Positions 5,602 to 13,112 of a stretch of DNA of 32,100 nt are shown piece after piece. The translations under genes were made by a program, and so were the position numbers. The first letter of the stretch is position 1. Every line of letters begins with the position of its first letter. Source of the stretch: Nitrosopelagicus sp964511265 (GTDB taxonomy: Archaea; Thermoproteota; Nitrososphaeria; Nitrososphaerales; Nitrosopumilaceae); assembly GCA_964511265.1 (NCBI GenBank), contig CAZEES010000013.1, forward strand, positions 1-32,100, written 5' to 3'. A model generated the notes under the pieces. The model was not told where the DNA came from, did not search any database, and worked only from the letters and a program-made list of their open reading frames with translations.

Positions 5602-7650
5602 ATGAGGTATATGATGAATTTTTTATTTTTTTCATTAGCAGTTGTTGCTGTTTTTTCAATTGTAATTACAAATTTTGCTAGTTTAGAGGAAAATTTTGAA
5701 CTACTATTAGACAATAGTGGGCCCTACATAGGTGCAGAATATCCAAAGCAGTTAGGGTTTACAGGAGATGGAATAAAAATTGGCATCATTGATACGGGTG
5801 TTAATCCAGATCATCCAGATTTTTTCAATTCAAATGAGTTGTCTAAGTTTTTGAAAGGTTATGACTTTGTTGAGAATGATTCGATTCCACAAGATACCAA
5901 TGGACATGGCACTCAAGTTACAGGAATTATTGCAGCAGATGGTCAACTTAGAGGAATAGCACCGGGAGTAGAGATCTTTTCATATAGAGTTTCATCAGAT
6001 GGTGAATCAGTTCCATCAGATTTGATCATCAAGGCAATAAATCAAGCAGTAGAAGATAGAGTTGACATCATAAACATTAGTCTTGGAGTAAACATGACAC
6101 ATACAAAGATCGATAATGCGGTGAATAATGCAATAAACCATGGAATAGTAGTGGTAGCTGCTGCAGGAAATAGTGGTCCAGATAAAAGTACTATTGGAAG
6201 TCCAGCAAAAAATCCAAATGCAATAACAGTGGGAGCCACTTATAATAACCGAGATTCAAGCATGGTCTCAACATTACAAGTTGGAGAAACACAATTTCAA
6301 GTATTGCCAATGCTTGGAACAGATATAATTTCAGACCCAATATCTACGGACATAGTATTTGGAAAATACAGCAGAGAGAGTGATTTTGATGGCATAGATG
6401 TTAGAGGCAAAATAGTTCTAGCAGAAAGAGGAGGTGAAGCACCAGATGAGATTGTATTTTTTTCAGATAAAGAAATTTTTGCATCAAAGAATGGTGCAAA
6501 AGGATTAGTTGTTTATAATAATCAGCCGGGAATATTTTTTGGAGAATTAATTCATGAATATGTGAGTGAGGATTACTATCCTTCCATCCCTACAGTTTCA
6601 ATGACACAAGAAGAGGGATTGGAATTGAAAAAAATTCTAGAGTCAGAGACATCAGCTACACTTAACGTGTTTAATCATCCAGATTTTATTGCAACATTTA
6701 GCTCTAGAGGACCATCTTCGCCGTTCTATCAAAAACCAGATTTGGTTGCACCTGGAGTTTTTGTAAATACAACTTCGTTGAAAAATTTCTATAATATTAC
6801 AAGTGGTACAAGTTATGCTGCACCACATGTTTCAGGTGCAATAGCACTATTATTAGAAAAGAATCCAGATCTTACCCCTCATGAAATTAAGTCAATTTTA
6901 GTTACAACGTCGGATGTAATCACAGATCAGTACAAAAAAGAATTTGAGTTTGACGCAGGTGGAGCAGGTAGAATTGATTTGAAAAAAGCATTTGATTCAG
7001 AATTAATTCTTGATCCACCGCAATTGATATTCAATCTATCAGGGCAGGAAATTACAGAAAAACAGGTAATTAAGATGAATGCGTTTGTCGAGCCAGTCGA
7101 TATTCAGAAAGTTGAGTTTTCAGGTGTAGAAAATGTTGAGTTTGATTATGAGATAGTGGATTCCTCATTGTATATCACTTCAAGATTAATTGAAAATGAA
7201 TCAGGTATTTTTGAGAGTAGAGCGTTCATTACTCATAATGACATAACATATCAGATTCCAATAATCGTTAGAGTTACAGAAGCTACAATTGTTATTTTAG
7301 AGAAAGAAAATGAATTATCTTTTCAAGTGAAACGTCCTATAGATTGGGAATATGCAAAGATTACAGTTACAAATAGTGAAACATTCGAAGAACAGACTCT
7401 TTCTATAACTCCAACTAAATTTGAAAGTTTGAAATTGTACGAGGCTGGTCGATATTGGATTGAGGCCAATATCAAAAATAATGGAGAGACATTTGATGTG
7501 TATGACGTTTATGAGATTGAGACAGATGCTAAAGAACAAAAACCAATAGTATCCACTACAGAACTACCAGAACGTGCATTAGTAATCTTAGTAATAATTT
7601 TCAGCATAGTAATTGGCGTAGGATTAAAGTTTAGAAGAAGAAATTACTGA
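5602..7650 (+). CDS. Membrane-anchored subtilisin-like serine protease (S8) with PA-type insert
   Basis: A 682-residue exported subtilase. Residues 1-25 are a hydrophobic signal segment or anchor (MMNFLFFSLAVVAVFSIVI). The catalytic triad is complete: Asp64 in IGIIDTGVNPDHPD, His102 in TNGHGTQVTGIIA, and Ser404 in SGTSYAAPHVSGA, with the oxyanion Asn190 in AAAGNSGP. Residues of about 240-355 between Asn and Ser look like a PA domain (VRGKIVLAERGG and GAKGLVVYNN), which often shapes substrate access. A beta-rich region of about 200 residues follows. A last helix (about 659-676) and the basic end KFRRRNY form a C-terminal anchor. It probably sits on the outer face of the membrane. A second ATG three codons downstream is an alternative start. 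Its 3' end overlaps pckA by 7 bp. Confidence 0.95.
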   Translation: MRYMMNFLFFSLAVVAVFSIVITNFASLEENFELLLDNSGPYIGAEYPKQLGFTGDGIKIGIIDTGVNPDHPDFFNSNELSKFLKGYDFVENDSIPQDTNGHGTQVTGIIAADGQLRGIAPGVEIFSYRVSSDGESVPSDLIIKAINQAVEDRVDIINISLGVNMTHTKIDNAVNNAINHGIVVVAAAGNSGPDKSTIGSPAKNPNAITVGATYNNRDSSMVSTLQVGETQFQVLPMLGTDIISDPISTDIVFGKYSRESDFDGIDVRGKIVLAERGGEAPDEIVFFSDKEIFASKNGAKGLVVYNNQPGIFFGELIHEYVSEDYYPSIPTVSMTQEEGLELKKILESETSATLNVFNHPDFIATFSSRGPSSPFYQKPDLVAPGVFVNTTSLKNFYNITSGTSYAAPHVSGAIALLLEKNPDLTPHEIKSILVTTSDVITDQYKKEFEFDAGGAGRIDLKKAFDSELILDPPQLIFNLSGQEITEKQVIKMNAFVEPVDIQKVEFSGVENVEFDYEIVDSSLYITSRLIENESGIFESRAFITHNDITYQIPIIVRVTEATIVILEKENELSFQVKRPIDWEYAKITVTNSETFEEQTLSITPTKFESLKLYEAGRYWIEANIKNNGETFDVYDVYEIETDAKEQKPIVSTTELPERALVILVIIFSIVIGVGLKFRRRNY

Positions 7651-9236
7651 ATTTGAGGACCGGCATTTCTTATTTCAGGTGAAACATCTTTGAATTTTGT
7701 AAAGTTTTCACTAAACATTTGTGCCAGTTTCTTAGCAGACAAGTCATAGGAATCCTTGTCAATCCATGTGTTTTTTGGATCTAAGACATCAGAAGGTACA
7801 TCTGGGCATTCGGTAGGAACATCCAAGTTGAAGGTTTCATCATGACGGAATTTTATCAAGTCAAATTTTCCAGTTAACGCAGCAGTTACCATTGCACGAC
7901 TATACTTTATGCTAATTCTTTTTCCAACACCGTATGGACCACCAGACCAGCCAGTGTTGATTAGATAAACAACAGTATTGTGTTCAAAGATTTTTTCTCC
8001 TAACATTTTTGCATATACAGATGCAGGGCGAGGCATGAATGGAGAACCAAAACATGCAGAGAATGTTGCCTTTGGTTCTTTAATGCCACGTTCTGTTCCA
8101 GCTAGTTTACTTGTATAACCAGACATGAAATGGAACATTGCACCTTCTTTTGTTAATTTTGATACGGGAGGTAATACTCCCAATGCATCAGCGGTCAAAA
8201 ATATTATGACTTTGGGATGACCGCCTACACTTGGAATTACAGCTCCTGGGATGTAATCAAGAGGATATGCTGCGCGAGTGTTTTCAGTTAAACTTCCATC
8301 GTCAAAGTCTGGTTTTAGAGTGTCTTTGTTTACTATGACATTTTCAAGTACTGCACCAGATTTTATGGCATTCCAGATTTGTGGTTCGGCATCTTCGTTT
8401 AGGTTGATACATTTTGCATAGCAACCACCTTCAAAATTAAAAACTCCATTTTCAGACCAGCCATGTTCATCATCACCAATCAACATGCGTTCAGGATCTG
8501 CAGACAAACTTGTTTTTCCAGTACCAGATAAACCAAAGAAGAGTGCAGTGTCTCCATTTTTACCAATGTTTGCTGAGCAGTGCATTGGGAAAACATCTTT
8601 TTTTGGCATAAGATAATTCATGACGGCAAACATTGATTTTTTCATCTCACCTGCATAATTGGTTCCACCAATCAACACAATCTTCTTTGAAAGATTAATC
8701 AAGATGAATACATTTGTTCTTGTGCCGTCAACTTCAGGAATTGTTTCAAAGTCATTTAGGCATAGAATAGTAAAGTCAGGGTCATGTGAGTCTAATTCTT
8801 CATTTGATGGTCTAACAAATAATTGCCTACAAAAAAGATTTTGCCATGCGTGATCATTGATTACACGAATTGCCAACCTGTTTTGAGTGTCAGCCCCTAC
8901 AAATCCATCATAGATGTAAAGATCTTTTCCTTCTGCATGCTTTTTCATTTTTTCAAATATAGAATTGAATTTTTCGGTCGGGAATTGTCTATTTACGTCA
9001 CCCCAATCAATTGTTTCATGTGTTTCATCATCATAAATGACGTAACGGTCTTGTGGGGAACGACCTGTGTATTTTCCAGTTTTTACAGATAATGAACCAG
9101 TAGAAGTAACTATTCCTTCATTTGTTTGAACTGATTGTTCAACTAGCTTTTCAACAGATAGATTTCTGTGAATGGTCTTTGGAGATACTCCAAATTCCAC
9201 TAATTGATCAAGTACTTTTGAATTAGTATTAGACAT
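7644..9236 (-). CDS. pckA: Phosphoenolpyruvate carboxykinase (ATP)
   Basis: A 530-residue ATP-dependent PEP carboxykinase interconverting oxaloacetate plus ATP with PEP plus ADP and CO2. The PCK kinase-1a loop FFGLSGTGKTSLSADP and kinase-2 LIGDDEHGW are intact. RSPQDRYVIYDDETH, FNFEGGCYAKCINL and the adenine-binding INTGWSGGPYGVGKRISIKYSR region also match the ATP class rather than the GTP class. In an autotroph fixing carbon by the hydroxypropionate/hydroxybutyrate cycle it would link C4 acids to gluconeogenesis (inference). A purine-rich GGAGATGAT lies 8 nt before the ATG. A 14-bp palindrome lies upstream. Confidence 0.96.
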   Translation of the reverse strand: MSNTNSKVLDQLVEFGVSPKTIHRNLSVEKLVEQSVQTNEGIVTSTGSLSVKTGKYTGRSPQDRYVIYDDETHETIDWGDVNRQFPTEKFNSIFEKMKKHAEGKDLYIYDGFVGADTQNRLAIRVINDHAWQNLFCRQLFVRPSNEELDSHDPDFTILCLNDFETIPEVDGTRTNVFILINLSKKIVLIGGTNYAGEMKKSMFAVMNYLMPKKDVFPMHCSANIGKNGDTALFFGLSGTGKTSLSADPERMLIGDDEHGWSENGVFNFEGGCYAKCINLNEDAEPQIWNAIKSGAVLENVIVNKDTLKPDFDDGSLTENTRAAYPLDYIPGAVIPSVGGHPKVIIFLTADALGVLPPVSKLTKEGAMFHFMSGYTSKLAGTERGIKEPKATFSACFGSPFMPRPASVYAKMLGEKIFEHNTVVYLINTGWSGGPYGVGKRISIKYSRAMVTAALTGKFDLIKFRHDETFNLDVPTECPDVPSDVLDPKNTWIDKDSYDLSAKKLAQMFSENFTKFKDVSPEIRNAGPQIQ

Positions 9237-9244
9237 TTTTGAAA

Positions 9245-9253
9245 ATCATCTCC
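9245..9253 (-). promoter_or_regulatory. Shine-Dalgarno-like site of pckA
   Basis: GGAGATGAT on the minus strand ends 8 nt before the pckA ATG and nearly matches the ideal GGAGGTGAT. The best nearby TATA-like sequence (TAAAATAAC at about 9263-9271) would place the transcript start too close to include this site. Either the site or that TATA assignment is therefore not functional. Confidence 0.4.
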
Positions 9254-9278
9254 TCTATGCTAGTTATTTTAGTCATAG

Positions 9279-9292
9279 CCAAGGATCCTTGG
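9279..9292. promoter_or_regulatory. Perfect 14-bp palindrome between pckA and rpl32e
   Basis: CCAAGGATCCTTGG is its own exact reverse complement. It lies 43 bp before the pckA start and 87 bp before the rpl32e start, just upstream of a TATA-like sequence on the pckA side. Its GC-rich ends stand out in an AT-rich intergenic region. It looks like a dimeric regulator site controlling pckA (inference). Confidence 0.5.
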
Positions 9293-9348
9293 GAAAAATT
9301 GAATATTATTATCTCTTTCTCAGATCCAGATTTCTGAACTTAGATACG

Positions 9349-9356
9349 TATTTATG
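9349..9356 (+). promoter_or_regulatory. TATA-like box of rpl32e-rpl19e
   Basis: TATTTATG is centred 26 bp before the ATG at 9379. It supports that start over an in-frame start 30 codons earlier whose extra residues do not resemble eL32. Confidence 0.6.
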
Positions 9357-9378
9357 TAAAAATTTAAGGTTTAACTCT

Positions 9379-9777
9379 ATGCCAATCAATAAAGAAAAGA
9401 TTCAAGCAAGAGATGAATCTAGAGTTAGTAGACCAAAGTTTATTCGTCCAGAGAGTTGGAGGTATAAGAGATTAGATACTACTTGGAGAAAACCAAAAGG
9501 AATAGACAATCATCAAAGAAAACAAAAAAGTCGTGGTCGTCCAGGATTGGTAAAAGTTGGATATGGTACACCAAAAATTGCATACGGGTTACATCCATCA
9601 GGTTATACAGATAATTTAGTACACACTGCAAGTGATTTAGATAATCTTAATCCAAAAGAAGATGGAATTAGATTTGGTCACAGTGTAGGAGCAAAAAAGA
9701 GAAGAGAGATTATGACAATTGCAATAGAAAAAAAGTTCAAAGTCTTTAACGCAAGAGTGAGTCAAAATGCCAGTTAA
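9379..9777 (+). CDS. rpl32e: Large-subunit ribosomal protein eL32
   Basis: A 132-residue archaeal eL32. RPESWRYKRLDTTWRKPKG, DNHQRKQKSRGRPGLVKVGY and YGLHPSGYTDNLVH are near-universal in the family. The start at 9379 (MPINKEKIQARDES) is chosen because the longer frame adds 30 unrelated residues and a TATA-like box lies 26 bp upstream of 9379. It overlaps eL19 by 11 bp. The pair normally sits between uL6 and uL18 in archaeal spc operons but is separated from those genes here. Confidence 0.96.
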   Translation: MPINKEKIQARDESRVSRPKFIRPESWRYKRLDTTWRKPKGIDNHQRKQKSRGRPGLVKVGYGTPKIAYGLHPSGYTDNLVHTASDLDNLNPKEDGIRFGHSVGAKKRREIMTIAIEKKFKVFNARVSQNAS

Positions 9778-10222
9778 TCTTAAATCAAAAAAGAGACTTG
9801 TCTCAAGAATTGTCGGTGTCGGTGTAAATCGTGTTAGATTTGATAATGATCATCTAGATGATGTAGCAGATGCAATTACTAGAGATGACATTAGAAGTTT
9901 AATCACTGCAAATACAATTTCAATCAAATCATTTACAGGTACATCTCATGGAAGAGCACAAGCAAAAAGAATTCAAAAAGCAAAAAGAGGTACAAAACAA
10001 GGCTCCAAAAAAGGAAGAAAAGGTGCACGTGTGGGCAAGAAAACCGTTTACGTGAACAAAGTTCGTGCTTTGAGATATCTCCTAAAAGTTTCAAAGGACA
10101 GAAAAGAGATTACAAACGAGTCATTCAAAGCAATTTATAAAAAAATTGGCGGTAATACAATAAGAAACAAAGCACATCTGAGAACAGTTATTGCAGAAGA
10201 GATTACTACGCAAAAATCTTAG
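9767..10222 (+). CDS. rpl19e: Large-subunit ribosomal protein eL19
   Basis: A 151-residue eL19. NLKSKKRLVSRIVGVGVNRVRFD and DDVADAITRDDIRSLI form the N-terminal globular part. SHGRAQAKRIQKAKRGTKQG begins the long basic helix that spans the subunit surface, and the acidic/basic C-terminal helix ends in LRTVIAEEITTQKS. The ATG lies 11 bp inside the end of rpl32e, so the two are translationally coupled. Its last bases overlap the convergent ogt gene by 4 bp. Confidence 0.97.
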   Translation: MPVNLKSKKRLVSRIVGVGVNRVRFDNDHLDDVADAITRDDIRSLITANTISIKSFTGTSHGRAQAKRIQKAKRGTKQGSKKGRKGARVGKKTVYVNKVRALRYLLKVSKDRKEITNESFKAIYKKIGGNTIRNKAHLRTVIAEEITTQKS

Positions 10223-10518
10223 AACTGAAATAGATTATTTTTAAAATCTAAAATTTTATTATCATTAATTTTCAGTCCTTCTTCTGATAACATGTATTTT
10301 TTTCTTTCAGTTCCATATGCATAGCCACCAACAGTTCCATCAGATTTTACAACACGATGACAGGGAACAATTACAGGGAATGGATTTTTTTTCATTATTT
10401 GTCCTACAGTTCTTTGTCCATTTTTTAGGTTGATTGCTTTTGCAAGATCACCATATGTTGTTACATAGCCTGTAGGAACTTGTAATAATTTACGATAGAT
10501 TTTTTCTTCTATGTTCAA
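10219..10518 (-). CDS. ogt: Minimal O6-alkylguanine-DNA alkyltransferase (C-terminal domain only)
   Basis: A 99-residue suicide DNA-repair protein that transfers the alkyl group from O6-alkylguanine to its own cysteine. VPTGYVTTYGDLAKAIN begins the DNA-binding domain, QRTVGQIMKKNPFPVIVPCHRVV holds the arginine finger and the active Cys53, and DGTVGGYAYGTERK follows. PCHR distinguishes it from alkyltransferase-like proteins with PWHR. The usual N-terminal domain of about 70 residues is absent. The start is TTG, overlapping the dtdA TGA stop (TTGA), with GGAGAT at 10528-10533 as ribosome binding site 9 nt upstream. Confidence 0.92.
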   Translation of the reverse strand: MNIEEKIYRKLLQVPTGYVTTYGDLAKAINLKNGQRTVGQIMKKNPFPVIVPCHRVVKSDGTVGGYAYGTERKKYMLSEEGLKINDNKILDFKNNLFQF

Positions 10519-11291
10519 ATTTTGATAATCTCCAGTTTAGTAGTAGAGAGAAGATCAATTAGTGTTTGTTTGTATTTCCCTAGGCTTTTCCAATCAAGCA
10601 ATGCAGCTTGAGCACCATCATTTTGTGTAAGCAAATGCTCAAAGAGATCAGGAGTTAGGAATTCCAATGCATGTTTTGGCATTACAGTTCCTAGTGCATA
10701 TTTCCCAAAAAGTAATTCTTTTGTGAATTTTTCAGAATAATGTGTACCGCCAAAACAAATAGCAAAAGGAGAGTTTCCATGTGGTGTTTCAAGCGTATTT
10801 ACTACTAATTTTGCTACAGCAGAACACAAAGATTCATCATTCCATTGTAATTCAGTAGTGCCAATTTCTACAAATATTGAGGGTTTTTTGAGATGAGTAG
10901 GTCCATGATGTGTAGCTTCAATAGTAATTTCAAAATCTGAAAATGATTCATGATTATCCCAAAGTTTTTGCATGTATCTTTTCTGCAAGTCATGATATGG
11001 AATTGCGAGTTCTCTTTTGTTTCCACCAAATTTCGCCTCATCGAAATTTCCAGTGTTATGACAAGTTAGAGCAAGTGTTCCAGATTCAGCAGCATGTTTG
11101 GATAGAAAGACAAATCCATCATATTCATATTTTTCATCTAACCAATCAGCAGAGATAGCGGGAGAATCAATTTCAATTAGATCAAAATTTTTCCCACGAA
11201 ATACATCTCCATCATCATTCATGTTTTGAGAGATGAATTTTGCCATATTGTGCCCTGCAGGGTCATTTTTGAATGCAACCAGTAAATCCAT
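10515..11291 (-). CDS. dtdA: D-aminoacyl-tRNA deacylase (archaeal DtdA type)
   Basis: A zinc-dependent enzyme that hydrolyses D-amino acids mischarged onto tRNA. MDLLVAFKNDPAGHNMAKFI is the family's N-terminus, FVFLSKHAAESGTLALTCHNTGN the central segment, and ITIEATHHGPTHLKKPSIFVEIG contains the signature THHGPT. The ICFGGTHYSEKFT segment supplies further conserved residues. I choose the ATG at 11291 (258 residues) over upstream GTG/ATG codons. It matches the family start, and a TATA-like element (AATTAATAAA, plus 11313-11322) lies 26 bp upstream, inside the longer frame. It is translationally coupled to ogt. Confidence 0.93.
   Translation of the reverse strand: MDLLVAFKNDPAGHNMAKFISQNMNDDGDVFRGKNFDLIEIDSPAISADWLDEKYEYDGFVFLSKHAAESGTLALTCHNTGNFDEAKFGGNKRELAIPYHDLQKRYMQKLWDNHESFSDFEITIEATHHGPTHLKKPSIFVEIGTTELQWNDESLCSAVAKLVVNTLETPHGNSPFAICFGGTHYSEKFTKELLFGKYALGTVMPKHALEFLTPDLFEHLLTQNDGAQAALLDWKSLGKYKQTLIDLLSTTKLEIIKI
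10528..10533 (-). promoter_or_regulatory. Shine-Dalgarno site fixing the TTG start of ogt
   Basis: GGAGAT on the minus strand inside the end of dtdA lies 9 nt before the TTG at 10518. No ATG is available at the family's N-terminus, so this site is the main support for the TTG start. Confidence 0.6.
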
Positions 11292-11312
11292 GAATAAAAG
11301 ATATATTGACAC

Positions 11313-11322
11313 TTTATTAATT
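11313..11322 (-). promoter_or_regulatory. TATA-like box of dtdA-ogt
   Basis: The minus strand reads AATTAATAAA, centred 26 bp before the ATG at 11291. It supports that start and a leaderless mRNA. It is AT-symmetric and lies upstream of secE on the other strand as well, although its distance from the secE ATG is a few bases too long for a leaderless start. Confidence 0.5.
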
Positions 11323-11348
11323 TCCATTATCACTTGAATCCAAAACTT

Positions 11349-11516
11349 ATGCTCAAGAATATAGTTAACACTATAAAATTAACGAAGAAATCCGACAAGG
11401 AGGTTTACAAGCAACACCTTCGACTAGTGTTGTTCGGCATTGCCACAGTAGGACTACTTGGATTCGGAATTCAGTTTATCTTTGCCACAATTTCACCAGG
11501 AATGGTATTCAAATAG
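11349..11516 (+). CDS. secE: SecE / Sec61-gamma translocon subunit
   Basis: A 55-residue single-pass membrane protein. Basic cytosolic residues (NTIKLTKKSDKEVYKQHLRL) precede one helix (VLFGIATVGLLGFGIQFIFATI) and a short outer end. This is the archaeal SecE layout; it clamps SecY. A TTG codon at 11334 could add five residues, but the ATG at 11349 matches the usual start. It begins a secE-spt5-uL11 run, the common archaeal order, with spt5 8 bp downstream. Confidence 0.9.
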   Translation: MLKNIVNTIKLTKKSDKEVYKQHLRLVLFGIATVGLLGFGIQFIFATISPGMVFK

Positions 11517-11524
11517 AGAGAGAA

Positions 11525-11980
11525 ATGTCCGAAGTAACTAATTCCCACTTATTTGCACTTAGAACCACCGGAGGTCAAGAAAAAGTTGTTTTGAGACAAC
11601 TTGAAGCAAAGATGAGAAGTGGTGAATTAGAGGTCCAATCAGTTCTAATTGTTGAAAACTTGAAAGGATACGTCGTTATTGAAGCCAATGATCCTCAGAT
11701 CATGTTTATGGCAACACAAGGATTGCGACATGTAAAAGGACAATTAAGAGGAGAGTTAGAATTTAGTGAGATCGAGAGTTATCTTATAAAGAAATCTACA
11801 GTTTCAGAATTAGCAGTTGATGGAACAGTGGAAATTATTGGCGGACCATTCAAAGGAATGAAAGCTACAATCACAAGAGTTGATCATGATAAAGAAGAAG
11901 CTACAGTAATTTTATTGGATGCTCCATATCAATTACCAGTTACAGTAGATGCAAATTATCTAAAACCGGTTGCATCATAG
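11525..11980 (+). CDS. spt5: Transcription elongation factor Spt5 (NusG)
   Basis: A 151-residue archaeal Spt5. The NGN domain (about 1-90: HLFALRTTGGQEKVVLRQLEAK, SVLIVENLKGYVVIEA) binds the RNA polymerase clamp. The KOW domain (about 95-151: GTVEIIGGPFKGMKATITRVD) can contact the ribosome. It is expected to pair with Spt4 to raise processivity. It lies between secE and uL11, the position of nusG in bacteria too. Confidence 0.96.
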   Translation: MSEVTNSHLFALRTTGGQEKVVLRQLEAKMRSGELEVQSVLIVENLKGYVVIEANDPQIMFMATQGLRHVKGQLRGELEFSEIESYLIKKSTVSELAVDGTVEIIGGPFKGMKATITRVDHDKEEATVILLDAPYQLPVTVDANYLKPVAS

Positions 11981-12016
11981 GAAGGAATAAATCATTAAAA
12001 AAGAGACGAATTTCAA

Positions 12017-12505
12017 ATGGGCGACAAACAAACAATTTCATCATTAGTAACAGGAGGAGAAGCTTCTGCAGGTCCACCTCTTGGTCCAGCACTTGGTCCA
12101 TTAGGAGTAAACATTATGGAAGTTATCAGTAAAATTAACGAAAAAACTGGTGACTTCAAAGGAATGAAAGTTCCAGTAACTGTTAGTGTTGATACGGATA
12201 CTAAAGCATGGGACATTGAAGTTGGAATTCCATCAGCATCTGCACTTATCCTCAAAGAAGCAAATATCCAAAAAGGCTCAGGTACATCAGGTACAGAGTG
12301 GGTTGCAGACATTGGGATGGATGCAGTAGTTAAAGTTGCAAATGTCAAACTTGAGACATCATATGCATCAGAAATCAAATCAGTCGCAAAACAAATTATT
12401 GGCACATGCCAGTGTTTAGGCATTAAAGTAGAAGGTAAAACACCAAAAGAGATCACTGTCGAAGTAAATGACGGCAAGTGGGACGAGAAATTACAGACTA
12501 ACTAG
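12017..12505 (+). CDS. rpl11: Large-subunit ribosomal protein uL11
   Basis: A 162-residue uL11 that forms the GTPase-associated centre with uL10 and 23S rRNA. The N-terminal domain carries the flexible loop GGEASAGPPLGPALGPLGVNI. The C-terminal RNA-binding domain ends in KSVAKQIIGTCQCLGIKVEGKTP. It lies 36 bp after spt5. That gap is AT-rich, so a second promoter is possible. Its last 8 bp overlap the convergent Lrp gene, which separates it from uL1 and uL10. Confidence 0.97.
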   Translation: MGDKQTISSLVTGGEASAGPPLGPALGPLGVNIMEVISKINEKTGDFKGMKVPVTVSVDTDTKAWDIEVGIPSASALILKEANIQKGSGTSGTEWVADIGMDAVVKVANVKLETSYASEIKSVAKQIIGTCQCLGIKVEGKTPKEITVEVNDGKWDEKLQTN

Positions 12506-12953
12506 ATAGATACGTAGGAGATTTTTCAGTTCTTTCTAATTCAACAAAAGTTTCGGTATTTTGAATTCCATTAATTTTCCCAATTTTTTCTACCACGATA
12601 GAATGCAATTGTTCCAAATCTTCAGCCAATACACCAACCATCAAGTCAAATCTGCCTGTCACTTCTATAATTCTGTCAATTTCCGCAATTTTTAGTAAAT
12701 TTTCATGAATTTCTGTTTTGAATTTTGGATCTCTGTTAATTCCAACATAGGCCTTTACACCAAATCCTAATTGGGTTTCATCAATATCGATGGTAAATTT
12801 CTTTATCATCTTCTTTTTTATCAGCCTCTTAATTCGACTATACAATACAGATGCGTTGATGTTTAGTTTTTTTGCCAAAAGTGGGATAGAGATACTTCCA
12901 TCTTGTTTCAATTCAGATAGTAATTTGAGATCTAAATCATCTACTTTTGCCAT
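12498..12953 (-). CDS. Lrp/AsnC-family transcription regulator
   Basis: A 151-residue feast/famine regulator. An N-terminal winged helix-turn-helix (about 4-60: LDLKLLSELKQDGSISIPLLAKKLNINASVLYSRIKRL) is followed by a linker strand and a RAM ligand-binding domain (about 70-145: KAYVGINRDP, EVTGRFDLMVGVLAEDLEQL, TFVELERTEK). Such proteins work as dimers or octamers and respond to amino acids. It sits inside the ribosomal L11-L1-L10 cluster on the opposite strand and is divergent from uL1. The intergenic region holds repeated AATTTTAGTA elements and a 15-bp palindrome. Autoregulation, and possibly control of uL1-uL10, is inferred from this layout; the ligand is unknown. Confidence 0.93.
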   Translation of the reverse strand: MAKVDDLDLKLLSELKQDGSISIPLLAKKLNINASVLYSRIKRLIKKKMIKKFTIDIDETQLGFGVKAYVGINRDPKFKTEIHENLLKIAEIDRIIEVTGRFDLMVGVLAEDLEQLHSIVVEKIGKINGIQNTETFVELERTEKSPTYLSS

Positions 12954-12968
12954 TTCTTAAAATAAGTA

Positions 12969-13047
12969 AATTTTAGTAGTAAATGTAAGTTTTGGCAGAA
13001 TAAACTAGAATTTTACTAAAATTTAGAAAAAGTTGGACTGATTTTAG
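12969..13047. promoter_or_regulatory. Operator-like repeats between the Lrp gene and uL1
   Basis: AATTTTAGTA stands at 12969-12978. AATTTTACTAAAATT at 13009-13023 is a palindrome around a central base and reads AATTTTAGTAAAATT on the other strand. GATTTTAG follows at 13040-13047. The left element lies within the likely core promoter of the Lrp gene. A/T-rich dyads of this kind are typical Lrp targets, so this is a plausible autoregulatory site. Confidence 0.5.
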
Positions 13048-13112
13048 AAAAATGATGTAACCTCAAATTATTTACTCTAAACGATAATAAGTGAGAGATT
13101 AAGGTTTGTGAC

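Noticed and set aside
7315..7539. 74-residue Cys-containing minus-strand frame inside the protease gene
   Set aside because: Antisense to a clearly coding region, with no promoter-like sequence; counted as chance.
9289..9378. 30-residue N-terminal extension of eL32
   Set aside because: The stretch contains the likely TATA box, and its residues do not resemble eL32.
12013..12477. 154-residue minus-strand frame opposite uL11
   Set aside because: Shadow of uL11 across its whole length; no start signal and no recognisable domain.
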